Origin: JANYCG01 sp031365665
Lineage (GTDB): Bacteria; Pseudomonadota; Gammaproteobacteria; Burkholderiales; Burkholderiaceae_C
Reading direction: 5' to 3'
Assembly: GCA_031365665.1 (NCBI GenBank)
Contig: JANLYO010000005.1
Location: 1-43,356 of the forward strand
DNA: 43,356 bases
This document shows, piece after piece, positions 16,000-22,518 of this stretch; position 1 is the first letter of the stretch, and each line of letters begins with the position of its first letter. The notes under the pieces are model-generated. The model was given only the letters and a program-made list of their open reading frames with translations, was not told where the DNA came from and did no database searches. Position numbers and translations under genes: made by a program.

Positions 16000-16115
16000 G
16001 TTAACACCCATGTTAATTTTAATGTCAAATTTCCCCTGGCTTTGATCATTTTTATTAATTTTGGCACTTAGGCCACGTGAATGCTAAATAGTTTGCTACT
16101 ATTTTAATAGTAACT
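16000..16115 (-). repeat. 116-bp intergenic repeat, copy C
   Basis: Copy C is inverted relative to A. On the plus strand GTTAACACCCATGTTAA (16000-16016) comes first, GGCCACGTG is at 16071-16079, AGTTTGCTA at 16090-16098, and TAGTAACT ends at 16115. Its distal palindrome and TAGCAAACTAT block are the same as those of copy A, and CACGTGGCCTA is also shared, while the middle is different. It begins 27 bases after the stop of the isomerase-like gene. Confidence 0.85.
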
Positions 16116-16204
16116 TGATTCACTGACAACCGATAGTCCGGCCACGGCGACAAGGCAAAGGGTGTGCCGTTTTGGTGTGGAATCACGCGCGGCAACGAAA
16201 AATG

Positions 16205-16232
16205 TGCGCGACACGGTGGTCGCGCATTTTTT
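16205..16232 (+). terminator. Rho-independent terminator
   Basis: TGCGCGAC (16205-16212), a six-base loop and GTCGCGCA (16219-16226) form an eight-base-pair GC-rich stem followed by TTTTTT. It would stop plus-strand transcription from the GST/isomerase pair after repeat copy C, and it overlaps the beginning of the MazF remnant. Confidence 0.8.
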
Positions 16233-16496
16233 ATTATTCCCGTCTCCCCCAAAGCCTTCACCGCACGCTTCAAACTGGCCACGGTCTGCCCGCTTTCTGG
16301 CGGGGTTGCGGAGCATGCCCGAAGCGCCGGGTTTTTGATCTCATTGATGGAGCTTTGCCTGCGCACGGACGGCCAGGTTCACGCGCACCAAATCAAATCA
16401 CTCGACTGGGCGTGGCGCCGCGCCACTTTGGTCGAGCGCGTGCCTGATGTTGTCATGCGGGAAGTGCTGGCTTGTTTGCAGAGCGTTTTGGAATAA
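16218..16496 (+). pseudogene. MazF/PemK-family toxin remnant (N-terminus missing)
   Basis: An open frame covering 16164-16496 resembles, from about base 16218 to its end, the C-terminal two thirds of PemK/MazF endoribonucleases. It reads VSPKAFTARFKLATVCPLSGG, then ARSAGFLISL, then TDGQVHAHQIKSLDW and a final helix VVMREVLACLQSVLE. The beginning of the fold, with the GDI/W beta strand and the catalytic Arg region, is not visible; a terminator hairpin lies where it should be. No antitoxin gene precedes it. I infer a decayed toxin gene cut by the rearrangement that left repeat copy C and the terminator upstream. Family assignment is from recognition of motifs, not a search. Confidence 0.6.
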
Positions 16497-16619
16497 GCCA
16501 TCGATTCGCCGGGTCAGCCATTTTGCAGCTTGGGCCGCGATAAACTCCTAGATTCCCGCCTGATTCACCGTCAGGCCCCAATACCTGACTTCGCCACCAT
16601 CCAACCGACACCCAGCAAC

Positions 16620-18314
16620 ATGGCCACCCACCCCATCATCCTGAACCCGCGCAGCAAAAACATCACCGAGGGCAAGTCGCGCGCGCCCAACCGCTCCATG
16701 TATTACGCCATGGGTTACGAGGCGGGGGACTTCAAGAAGCCGATGGTCGGCGTGGCCAATGGGCACAGCACCATCACGCCCTGCAACTCCGGCCTGCAAA
16801 AGCTGGCCGACGCGGCCGTGGCGGGCATTGAAGAAGCAGGCGGCAACGCGCAGGTGTTTGGCGTGCCCACCATCTCCGACGGCATGGCCATGGGCACCGA
16901 GGGCATGAAGTATTCGCTGGTCTCGCGCGAAGTCATCAGCGACTGCATCGAGACCTGCGTGCAGGGCCAGTGGATGGACGGCGTGCTGGTGGTGGGCGGC
17001 TGCGACAAAAACATGCCCGGCGGCATGATGGGCATGCTGCGCGCCAACGTGCCGGCCATTTATGTCTACGGCGGCACCATTTTGCCCGGCAGCTACCAGG
17101 GCAAAGACCTGAACATCGTCAGCGTGTTCGAAGCGGTGGGGCAGAACGCCGCAGGCAACATGAGCGACGAGGATCTGCTGCAAATTGAGCGCCGCGCCGT
17201 GCCCAGCACGGGCTCCTGCGGCGGCATGTACACGGCCAACACGATGTCGTCGGCCTTCGAGGCGCTCGGCCTCTCGCTGCCCTACTCGTCCACCATGGCC
17301 AACCCACACGACGAGAAGCTGAACTCGGCCAAGGAATCGGCCAAGGTGCTGATCGAAGCCATCAAAAAAGACATCAAACCGCGTGATGTGGTGACCCGCA
17401 AAGCGCTTGAAAATGCCGTTGCCGTCATCATGGCTACCGGCGGCAGCACCAATGGCGTATTGCACTTTTTGGCCATCGCCCACGCGGCGGGGGTTGAATT
17501 CAACATTGACGACTTTGAAACGGTGCGCAAACGCACCCCGGTGTTGTGCGACTTGAAGCCTTCCGGCAAATATCTGGCGGTTGACCTGCACAAAGCCGGC
17601 GGCATTCCGCAAGTCATGAAGACGCTGCTGGCGGCGGGCTTGTTGCACGGCGACTGCCTCACCATCACTGGCCAGACCATCGCCGAGGTGCTCAAAGACC
17701 TGCCGGATGCGCCGCGTGCCGACCAGGACGTGATCCGACCCATCGGCAACCCGATGTACAAACAGGGCCACTTGGCGATCCTCAAAGGCAACCTGAGCCC
17801 CGAAGGCTGCGTGGCCAAGATCACCGGCCTCAAAAAGCCGGTGATGACCGGCCCGGCCCGGGTGTTTGACGACGAACAATCGGGCCTCGCCGCCATTTTG
17901 GCCGGCAAGATCGTCGCTGGCGACGTAATGGTGCTGCGTTACCTCGGCCCCAAAGGCGGCCCCGGCATGCCTGAGATGCTGGCGCCCACGGGCGCGCTGA
18001 TCGGCGCGGGCCTGGGCGAAACCGTTGGCTTGATCACCGATGGCCGTTTCTCCGGCGGCACTTGGGGCATGGTGGTCGGCCACGTGGCGCCCGAAGCGGC
18101 TGTGGGCGGCCTGATCGCCTTCATCCAGGAAGGTGATTTGGTCACGATTGACTCTGTCGCGCTCAAACTGGAACTGAATGTGGCCGACGACGTCATCGCA
18201 CAGCGCAAAGTGGGCTGGACGCCACCCAAACCCCGCTACACGCGCGGCGTGCAGGCCAAGTTTGCGTTTAACGCGTCCAGCGCGAGCAAAGGCGCGGTAC
18301 TGGACGCTTTTTAA
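16620..18314 (+). CDS. ilvD: Dihydroxy-acid dehydratase
   Basis: The enzyme dehydrates 2,3-dihydroxy-isovalerate and -methylvalerate to the keto acids of valine and isoleucine synthesis. From ATG 16620 it has 564 residues; the frame is open for 30 more codons upstream but MATHPIILNPRSKNIT is the family N-terminus. Iron-sulfur ligand cysteines are at C55 (TPCNSG), C128 (GGCDKNMPG) and C200 (GSCGGMYTANTMS). The C-terminal domain has ITDGRFSGGTWGMVVGHVAPEA. All key residues are intact. It stands alone; other ilv genes are not in the window, and no leader peptide/attenuator was seen in the 120 bp upstream. Confidence 0.96.
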   Translation: MATHPIILNPRSKNITEGKSRAPNRSMYYAMGYEAGDFKKPMVGVANGHSTITPCNSGLQKLADAAVAGIEEAGGNAQVFGVPTISDGMAMGTEGMKYSLVSREVISDCIETCVQGQWMDGVLVVGGCDKNMPGGMMGMLRANVPAIYVYGGTILPGSYQGKDLNIVSVFEAVGQNAAGNMSDEDLLQIERRAVPSTGSCGGMYTANTMSSAFEALGLSLPYSSTMANPHDEKLNSAKESAKVLIEAIKKDIKPRDVVTRKALENAVAVIMATGGSTNGVLHFLAIAHAAGVEFNIDDFETVRKRTPVLCDLKPSGKYLAVDLHKAGGIPQVMKTLLAAGLLHGDCLTITGQTIAEVLKDLPDAPRADQDVIRPIGNPMYKQGHLAILKGNLSPEGCVAKITGLKKPVMTGPARVFDDEQSGLAAILAGKIVAGDVMVLRYLGPKGGPGMPEMLAPTGALIGAGLGETVGLITDGRFSGGTWGMVVGHVAPEAAVGGLIAFIQEGDLVTIDSVALKLELNVADDVIAQRKVGWTPPKPRYTRGVQAKFAFNASSASKGAVLDAF

Positions 18315-18409
18315 TCCAACCTGCAAACGCATCGCCTGCCAAGCCTGTATTTCAGGCCTGGCGGCAGGGATACGAACCAGATTGGATTACCAAAGAATCA
18401 AAGCTCGAA

Positions 18410-19393
18410 TCAAGTCGCGGCTCGCCGCCGTGAAAACCCTATCCCCAACAAACCAGACAGAATCAGGGCCAGTGATGTGGGTTCTGGAACTACGTTAAGC
18501 GATCTCAAAAAATCGATGGCGACATAGCCGTCACCGGCGTTGGCCCCTGTTAGAGCCAAAAGCTCTTCAGGCGAAAACAGGAAGTCATCCGTAAAGTAGG
18601 AGCCACCCCCGCCGCCGCCATCGCCTACTCCGCCGCCGCCGCCGCCGCTGTAGCCGCCACCGCCGCCACCGTTTCCGGAGCCACCACCACCACCACCACC
18701 GCCAAACCCGCCAAACCCGCCGCCATATCCGCTGGTTGAACCGCCCGCCAGGCCGTTAAAAAACGATCTTCCACCCAATGACCCGTAAGCGTCCTCACCA
18801 TCCTGTCCATTGCCGAAATAACCCGCCCCGCCACCGGATTCCAAGTAAGGGTAGGTGTATCCCTGATTGGAGTGGTTTCCGCCATTGCCAGAACACCCCC
18901 CAGCACCACTACCCGCTATGCCATTACTTCCGCCGCCTGCTATGCCACATTCACCTGCCTGTCCTGCGCCACCATTGCTAAGGCCGTACCCCGAACCACC
19001 GCCCCCACCCGCGATGACCAACGGGTTAAAAGTGTTTCCGGCACCCGAAAAAACAACAAAGCTGCCCCCTCCACCCCCAGGACTGTCACCAGCAACAAAC
19101 CGCGTACCGCCAAGTTGGCCTTGTCCGCCTACAGCTATTTTGAGCAAATCACCCGCATGGAGCGTTAGGTTGCCACCCATTTTCGCGCCCTGCCCACCAC
19201 TTGCCCCGATGTAATAGACTCCGCCGCCTTGCGCACCACCTGCTTCGACGTGGTAAACGCCTGTCGTCTGTACCGTGTAATTGACAATCTGCCCGCTGAA
19301 GCCGAACGTGATCGGCGCAGCTTCCACAGGGTTGACACCGAGCGATGCCAAAAGTGAAACTGAAGCGAGGAAAGCGTGCTGAAACTTGCGCAT
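18410..19393 (-). CDS. Glycine-rich PEP-CTERM exported protein
   Basis: The protein has 327 residues. A signal peptide (MRKFQHAFLASVSLLASLG, cleavage near VEAA) is followed by a beta-rich part, ITFGFSGQIVNYTVQTTGVYHVEAGGAQGG, and LHAGDLLKIAVGGQGQLGG, resembling the glycine-rich domain (PF12810 type) of ALK-like ectodomains. A long Gly/Ser-rich region follows (about 110-265). The C-terminus is a PEP-CTERM sorting signal: VPEPTSL (302-308), a hydrophobic helix and RRR. Such proteins are cut and sorted by exosortase (EpsH/XrtA) and often belong to exopolysaccharide/floc matrices. Exosortase is not in the window. AGGAGC lies ten bases before the ATG, and a sigma-54-type promoter is upstream. Confidence 0.88.
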   Translation of the reverse strand: MRKFQHAFLASVSLLASLGVNPVEAAPITFGFSGQIVNYTVQTTGVYHVEAGGAQGGGVYYIGASGGQGAKMGGNLTLHAGDLLKIAVGGQGQLGGTRFVAGDSPGGGGGSFVVFSGAGNTFNPLVIAGGGGGSGYGLSNGGAGQAGECGIAGGGSNGIAGSGAGGCSGNGGNHSNQGYTYPYLESGGGAGYFGNGQDGEDAYGSLGGRSFFNGLAGGSTSGYGGGFGGFGGGGGGGGSGNGGGGGGYSGGGGGGVGDGGGGGGSYFTDDFLFSPEELLALTGANAGDGYVAIDFLRSLNVVPEPTSLALILSGLLGIGFSRRRAAT

Positions 19394-19439
19394 GGGTAAA
19401 GCTCCTATGAATTATTTTGTTACGAACCGCAGTGCATGT

Positions 19440-19455
19440 AGCAAGAACCAAGCCA
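19440..19455 (-). promoter_or_regulatory. Sigma-54 (-24/-12) promoter of the PEP-CTERM gene
   Basis: On the minus strand the bases read TGGCTTG-GTTC-TTGCT, against the RpoN consensus TGGCACG-N4-TTGCW. The GG and GC doublets are separated by exactly ten bases, as the factor requires. The predicted start of transcription is near 19430, about 37 bases before the ATG at 19393. PEP-CTERM genes are known in some species to be RpoN-dependent, which supports the call. Confidence 0.65.
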
Positions 19456-19470
19456 ATTTGTAACAAACTG

Positions 19471-19491
19471 CTAACCCATTGAAATGGTTAG
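19471..19491. promoter_or_regulatory. Inverted repeat upstream of the sigma-54 promoter
   Basis: CTAACCCATT and AATGGTTAG form a nearly perfect inverted repeat around GA. It lies about 16 bp upstream of the -24 element on the PEP-CTERM side and could be an operator. This is closer than most activator sites for sigma-54, so its role is uncertain. Confidence 0.35.
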
Positions 19492-19653
19492 TAATTTCGA
19501 AATCAGCTAATTTTCTGAATTTGATGTTGTAAGTTTTTCCGACATTCAACAACGAAATTTGTTCGAACTCGGCGAAAACGGCAGACTACCGCACGCCCAG
19601 CCTGAATGCGCCATCCCCACCCATAGTGGCGCAGCAGGAATTGGCCCGGGAGC

Positions 19654-19896
19654 CTATTTTTTCTTCGGCCGAATCGTGCCAATATCCAGCTTGTGTTTAT
19701 CCAAACGGGCCTGCTTGCGCGCGTTTTCGCGATCCATGGCTTTCTTTTTGGTGTAGCCGCTGGAGTCTGACCATTGCCACCACACCACGGCCAACGCGAA
19801 CGGCGCCAGGCACCACCACCACGACAATTCGGCCACCGGGCCGATTTCAAGGTATTTCAGGGCCAGCAAAACCAGGCCAATGCCAACTGCGTACAT
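19654..19896 (-). CDS. Small Trp-rich membrane protein (TIGR04438-like)
   Basis: This is an 80-residue protein with two hydrophobic helices (about 2-16 and 27-41). Tryptophans cluster in LSWWWCLAPFALAVVWWQW, followed by a strongly basic cytoplasmic tail, KKKAMDRENARKQARLDKHK, ending RPKKK. It resembles the small Trp-rich protein family described in Burkholderiales (TIGR04438 by memory). Function is unknown. It stands between the PEP-CTERM gene and a divergent cytochrome c gene; the 173-bp divergent gap has a TACAAT at 19992-19997 that may serve the cytochrome gene. Confidence 0.75.
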   Translation of the reverse strand: MYAVGIGLVLLALKYLEIGPVAELSWWWCLAPFALAVVWWQWSDSSGYTKKKAMDRENARKQARLDKHKLDIGTIRPKKK

Positions 19897-20069
19897 CTCA
19901 AACTCCGTAATTTGTCACGAATTGTCGCCAGGAAGCGCCATCCGTAGCCCTCAAGTGGCAGGATTCGCCTCGTGGCGTCAACCGCTTTCACTACAATGCC
20001 GTTGAAGGACTGTAACCCAAGCCGCATGGTAGCTGCGGCAATTTGAACCGTAAAGGACGAGGATCCCCC

Positions 20070-20384
20070 ATGAAATTCAGCCACATTGCCCAGATTGCCC
20101 TTGCCGCGTCGCTGAGCATCGCCGCGCCCGCTTTCGCAGACCAGGCGTTGGCCACCTCCAAAAACTGCATGGCCTGCCACGCGATGGACAAAAAACTCGT
20201 CGGCCCCAGCTACAAAGAAGTCGCCGCCAAATACGCCGCAGACAAGACCGCTGTGGACAAATTGGCCACCAAGATTCTCAAAGGCGGCTCGGGCACCTGG
20301 GGCGCCGTGCCCATGCCCGCCAACGCGCAGGTCAATGAGGCAGAAGCCAAGAAACTGGCCGCTTGGGTCATGACCATCAAATAG
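20070..20384 (+). CDS. Class I cytochrome c (c551/c552 type), periplasmic
   Basis: This is a 104-residue precursor. The signal peptide is MKFSHIAQIALAASLSIAAP with cleavage near AFA-D (23/24). A single haem site, CMACH (33-37), attaches haem c, and the distal Met ligand is M82 in AVPMPANAQV. The small size and the PMP motif match c551/c552-type carriers. The final helix is EAEAKKLAAWVMTI. It shuttles electrons in the periplasm, for example to an oxidase or nitrite reductase; no partner is next to it. ATG 20070 is chosen over an earlier in-frame codon because it begins the signal peptide; GGACGAGGA lies upstream. A strong terminator follows. Confidence 0.93.
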   Translation: MKFSHIAQIALAASLSIAAPAFADQALATSKNCMACHAMDKKLVGPSYKEVAAKYAADKTAVDKLATKILKGGSGTWGAVPMPANAQVNEAEAKKLAAWVMTIK

Positions 20385-20406
20385 GCAACCCCATTGGTGA
20401 AAAAGG

Positions 20407-20430
20407 CCCGCCCAGTGCGGGCTTTTTTTC
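20407..20430 (+). terminator. Rho-independent terminator of the cytochrome c gene
   Basis: GCCCGC (20407-20412), a five-base loop and GCGGGC (20418-20423) form a perfect stem followed by seven or more T residues. It lies 23 bases after the cytochrome stop codon. Confidence 0.92.
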
Positions 20431-20474
20431 CGGCAGTTGATGCTTTGCCTTTGTTTTGCGCAACAAGCGGCCTG

Positions 20475-21065
20475 TTATTCCAGCACCTGTGCTACGCGCC
20501 TCTGTAGGCGGGGAATCAGTTCCAGCTCGAACCAAGGGTTGCGCCTGAGCCAAATATTATTGCGCGGGCTCGGGTGTGGCAGTGGCACCGTGTGGGGCCA
20601 AAGCCGCTGCCAGTCCTGCACAACTTCAGTCACCGAAGAGCGTTTGAATACCTTCAACTCGTCCAGGTGCCAAGCCTGCGCATATTGACCGATCACCAGC
20701 GTCAGTTGGATGTCTTTTAGGTGCGACAACAAAGCGTGCCGCCAGGTGGGCGCACATTCCGGCCGGGGCGGCAAGTCGCCTGAGGCACCTGTGCCGGGAA
20801 AACAAAAACCCATGGGCACAATCGCCACTTTTTTGGCATCATAAAAAACCTCGCGCACGATACCCAGCCAGACGCGCAGGCGCTCGCCACTGGCGTCGTC
20901 GAACGGTAATCCCGTTTCATGCACCTTTTTGCCTGGGGCTTGGCCGGCAATCAGGATGCGGGCCGATGGATGCACCTGAACCACCGGGCGGGGACCCAAG
21001 GGCAGGTGTTCCTTGCACAAGGTGCAGTTGCGAACGTCCGCCAGCAAAGCAGTAAGTTGGGTCAC
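20475..21065 (-). CDS. Uracil-DNA glycosylase superfamily protein
   Basis: The protein has 196 residues and starts at GTG 21065. Superfamily motif 1 is GQAPG (residues 41-45) in ARILIAGQAPGKKVHETGLP, and motif 2 is HPSPRN near the C-terminus. NCTLC near the N-terminus (13-17) is a CxxC, but the remaining cysteines needed for the iron-sulfur cluster of family 4 enzymes are not evident. It probably belongs to a bacterial UDG-like subgroup of unproven activity; uracil excision is inferred from the fold only. It begins six bases after the stop of the VOC remnant and is probably transcribed with it. Its 3' end faces the cytochrome terminator. Confidence 0.8.
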   Translation of the reverse strand: MTQLTALLADVRNCTLCKEHLPLGPRPVVQVHPSARILIAGQAPGKKVHETGLPFDDASGERLRVWLGIVREVFYDAKKVAIVPMGFCFPGTGASGDLPPRPECAPTWRHALLSHLKDIQLTLVIGQYAQAWHLDELKVFKRSSVTEVVQDWQRLWPHTVPLPHPSPRNNIWLRRNPWFELELIPRLQRRVAQVLE

Positions 21066-21071
21066 ACTGTT

Positions 21072-21242
21072 CTAAGGGACGACCGCACTGGTAAAGATCA
21101 AACGGTTGCCAAACGGGCCGTCGATAGGCATATCCTGGCTGCCCCAGGGCATTTCCTGAATGCTGGGGCGGGCGTTTTTGTAGGCTTTTGCCGCGGCTTC
21201 ATCGAAGATGCGCAGGATGGGGGTCAGTTGTCCGAGGGCCAT
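21072..21242 (-). pseudogene. Internally deleted VOC/glyoxalase-superfamily gene
   Basis: From ATG 21242, with AAGGAG at a good distance, the frame encodes only 56 residues. The N-terminal part, LGQLTPILRIFDEAAAKAY, looks like the first strand and helix of a VOC (glyoxalase/bleomycin-resistance) protein. It continues directly into KNARPSIQEMPWGSQDM, followed by PIDGPFGNRLIF, which is the last part of the same fold. A normal protein of this kind has about 120 residues, so some 60-65 central codons seem to have been lost without a frameshift. The metal-binding and barrel strands are missing, so it should be non-functional. In-frame Met codons further upstream (to 21287) do not help. Confidence 0.65.
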
Positions 21243-21365
21243 GGGCCAAATCTCCTTGGTATTTGCCATATTATTGTGCCGCCCCACCTCGGCTGCTGCA
21301 AGCTGATTGCGACCTGACGCGTTGCAGGCAATGCCGCAGCACGGTGGGCGGCTCGTTTTTACGTT

Positions 21366-21480
21366 GTTAACATGGGTATTAACAATTTGTCTCCAGCGGT
21401 CGATTTTTCATCACTTCAAATAAAATGAGTCAGCAGGTCTCGTATTTGTTTAATAGTTTGCTAGCATTATAATAGCAACT
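21366..21480 (-). repeat. 116-bp intergenic repeat, copy D
   Basis: Inverted relative to A and 115 bp long. On the plus strand TTGTTAA-N8-TTAACAA (21364-21385) is the distal palindrome, AGTTTGCTA is at 21455-21463, nine bases follow, and TAGCAACT ends at 21480. The CACGTGGCC block has drifted to TACGAGACC at the same distance. It lies in the divergent gap between the VOC remnant and the TSUP transporter. Confidence 0.78.
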
Positions 21481-21664
21481 GATCAGCCACAAATTGGCCA
21501 GCATTCGCAAATTCAACTTGAATTCAGGCCAATTGGAGGGCGCGATATCGCTCGGGCTGCACCAGCACAGCGGTCGCAGCGCAATCCTATATGCCGCATG
21601 TTGCATAACAACATCGCAAAAAAGTAGTTTGGAATATAAGACTCAAGCCCCAAACTCCTTCCCT

Positions 21665-22456
21665 ATGCACGATTTTGCGTTCGTCTTGGCGGGGTTTTTT
21701 GTGGGGCTGGTGGTCGGGCTCACCGGTGTGGGTGGCGGCTCCTTGATGACGCCTATCCTCATCTTCTTTTTCGGCGTCAAGCCGTACTTGGCCATTGGCA
21801 CGGATTTATTGTTCGCCGCCTTCACCAAAATGGGCGGCACGATCAAGCTGGCGCGGGCCCGCAAGGTGAACTGGCGCGTGGTCGGGCAACTCTGCGCAGG
21901 CAGCATTCCTGCCGCCTTGCTGACGCTGTGGGTGCTGCACACCCTGGGCCCGGCCAACGCCGAAGTGCAACACGTGATGACCACCACCCTGGGTGCCGCC
22001 CTGCTGTTAACGGCTGCCGCCACCTTGTACAAAGTGGTCCGTGGCAAAGCCTCCCCTGGCGCTGTGCTGGCCGGGCAAGAGGCCGCCGCCGCACGGCCGA
22101 TTCACCCTGCGCTGCCCCCGCTGTTTGGCGCCTTGATCGGTGTTTTGGTGACTTTGACCTCCGTCGGTGCGGGCGCAATTGGCGTCACCGTGCTGATGAT
22201 TCTCTACCCCAAGCTGCCGCTCTCACGCATCGTGGGTGCCGACATCGCCTATGCTGTGCCGCTCACCCTGGTCGCGGGCCTTGGCCATGCGTCGCTCGGC
22301 TCAGTGGATTGGCCGCTTTTGGCCAAGCTGCTGGCCGGCTCCATCCCCGGCATCTGGATCGGTGCCCACCTGCTCTCGCGCACGCCGGAGAGATTGATTC
22401 GCTCGCTGCTCTCGGTGCTGCTGGCCTACGCCGGCTTGAAACTCATTGCGCTTTGA
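21665..22456 (+). CDS. TSUP-family transporter (TauE/SafE), probably sulfur-linked
   Basis: The protein has 263 residues from ATG 21665; the longer frame to 21494 is not credible as coding. About eight hydrophobic segments are visible in two halves. The family motif GLTGVGGGSLMTPILI (about 19-34) and its weaker copy VTLTSVGAGAIGVTVL in the second half are typical. TSUP proteins move sulfite, sulfonates or other small organosulfur anions. It lies 62 bp before cysI in the same direction, so it may be a sulfate/sulfite carrier of this pathway. Direction and substrate are not proven. Upstream, TATAAG at 21635-21640 may be a -10; no -35 is evident, as is common for activator-dependent promoters. 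Confidence 0.85.
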   Translation: MHDFAFVLAGFFVGLVVGLTGVGGGSLMTPILIFFFGVKPYLAIGTDLLFAAFTKMGGTIKLARARKVNWRVVGQLCAGSIPAALLTLWVLHTLGPANAEVQHVMTTTLGAALLLTAAATLYKVVRGKASPGAVLAGQEAAAARPIHPALPPLFGALIGVLVTLTSVGAGAIGVTVLMILYPKLPLSRIVGADIAYAVPLTLVAGLGHASLGSVDWPLLAKLLAGSIPGIWIGAHLLSRTPERLIRSLLSVLLAYAGLKLIAL

Positions 22457-22518
22457 TTTATTACGCTGTAACTCGCCGCCATTTCATTCCCAGAATTGCT
22501 CCCTGAAGCCTGAAAACC

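Noticed and set aside
16548..18332. A 594-codon open frame antisense to ilvD
   Set aside because: It mirrors ilvD over its full length, is His/Ala/Arg/Val-rich with no recognisable domain, and arises from the GC-rich codon pattern of ilvD.
18335..18368. Hairpin between ilvD and the PEP-CTERM gene as a terminator
   Set aside because: The stem (CCTGCC/GGCAGG plus GCCTG/CAGGC) has an unequal internal loop and there is no T tract on either strand.
18600..18730. Tandem-repeat-like GCC/ACC tracts
   Set aside because: They encode the glycine-rich part of the PEP-CTERM protein and are low complexity in coding DNA, not a CRISPR or satellite.
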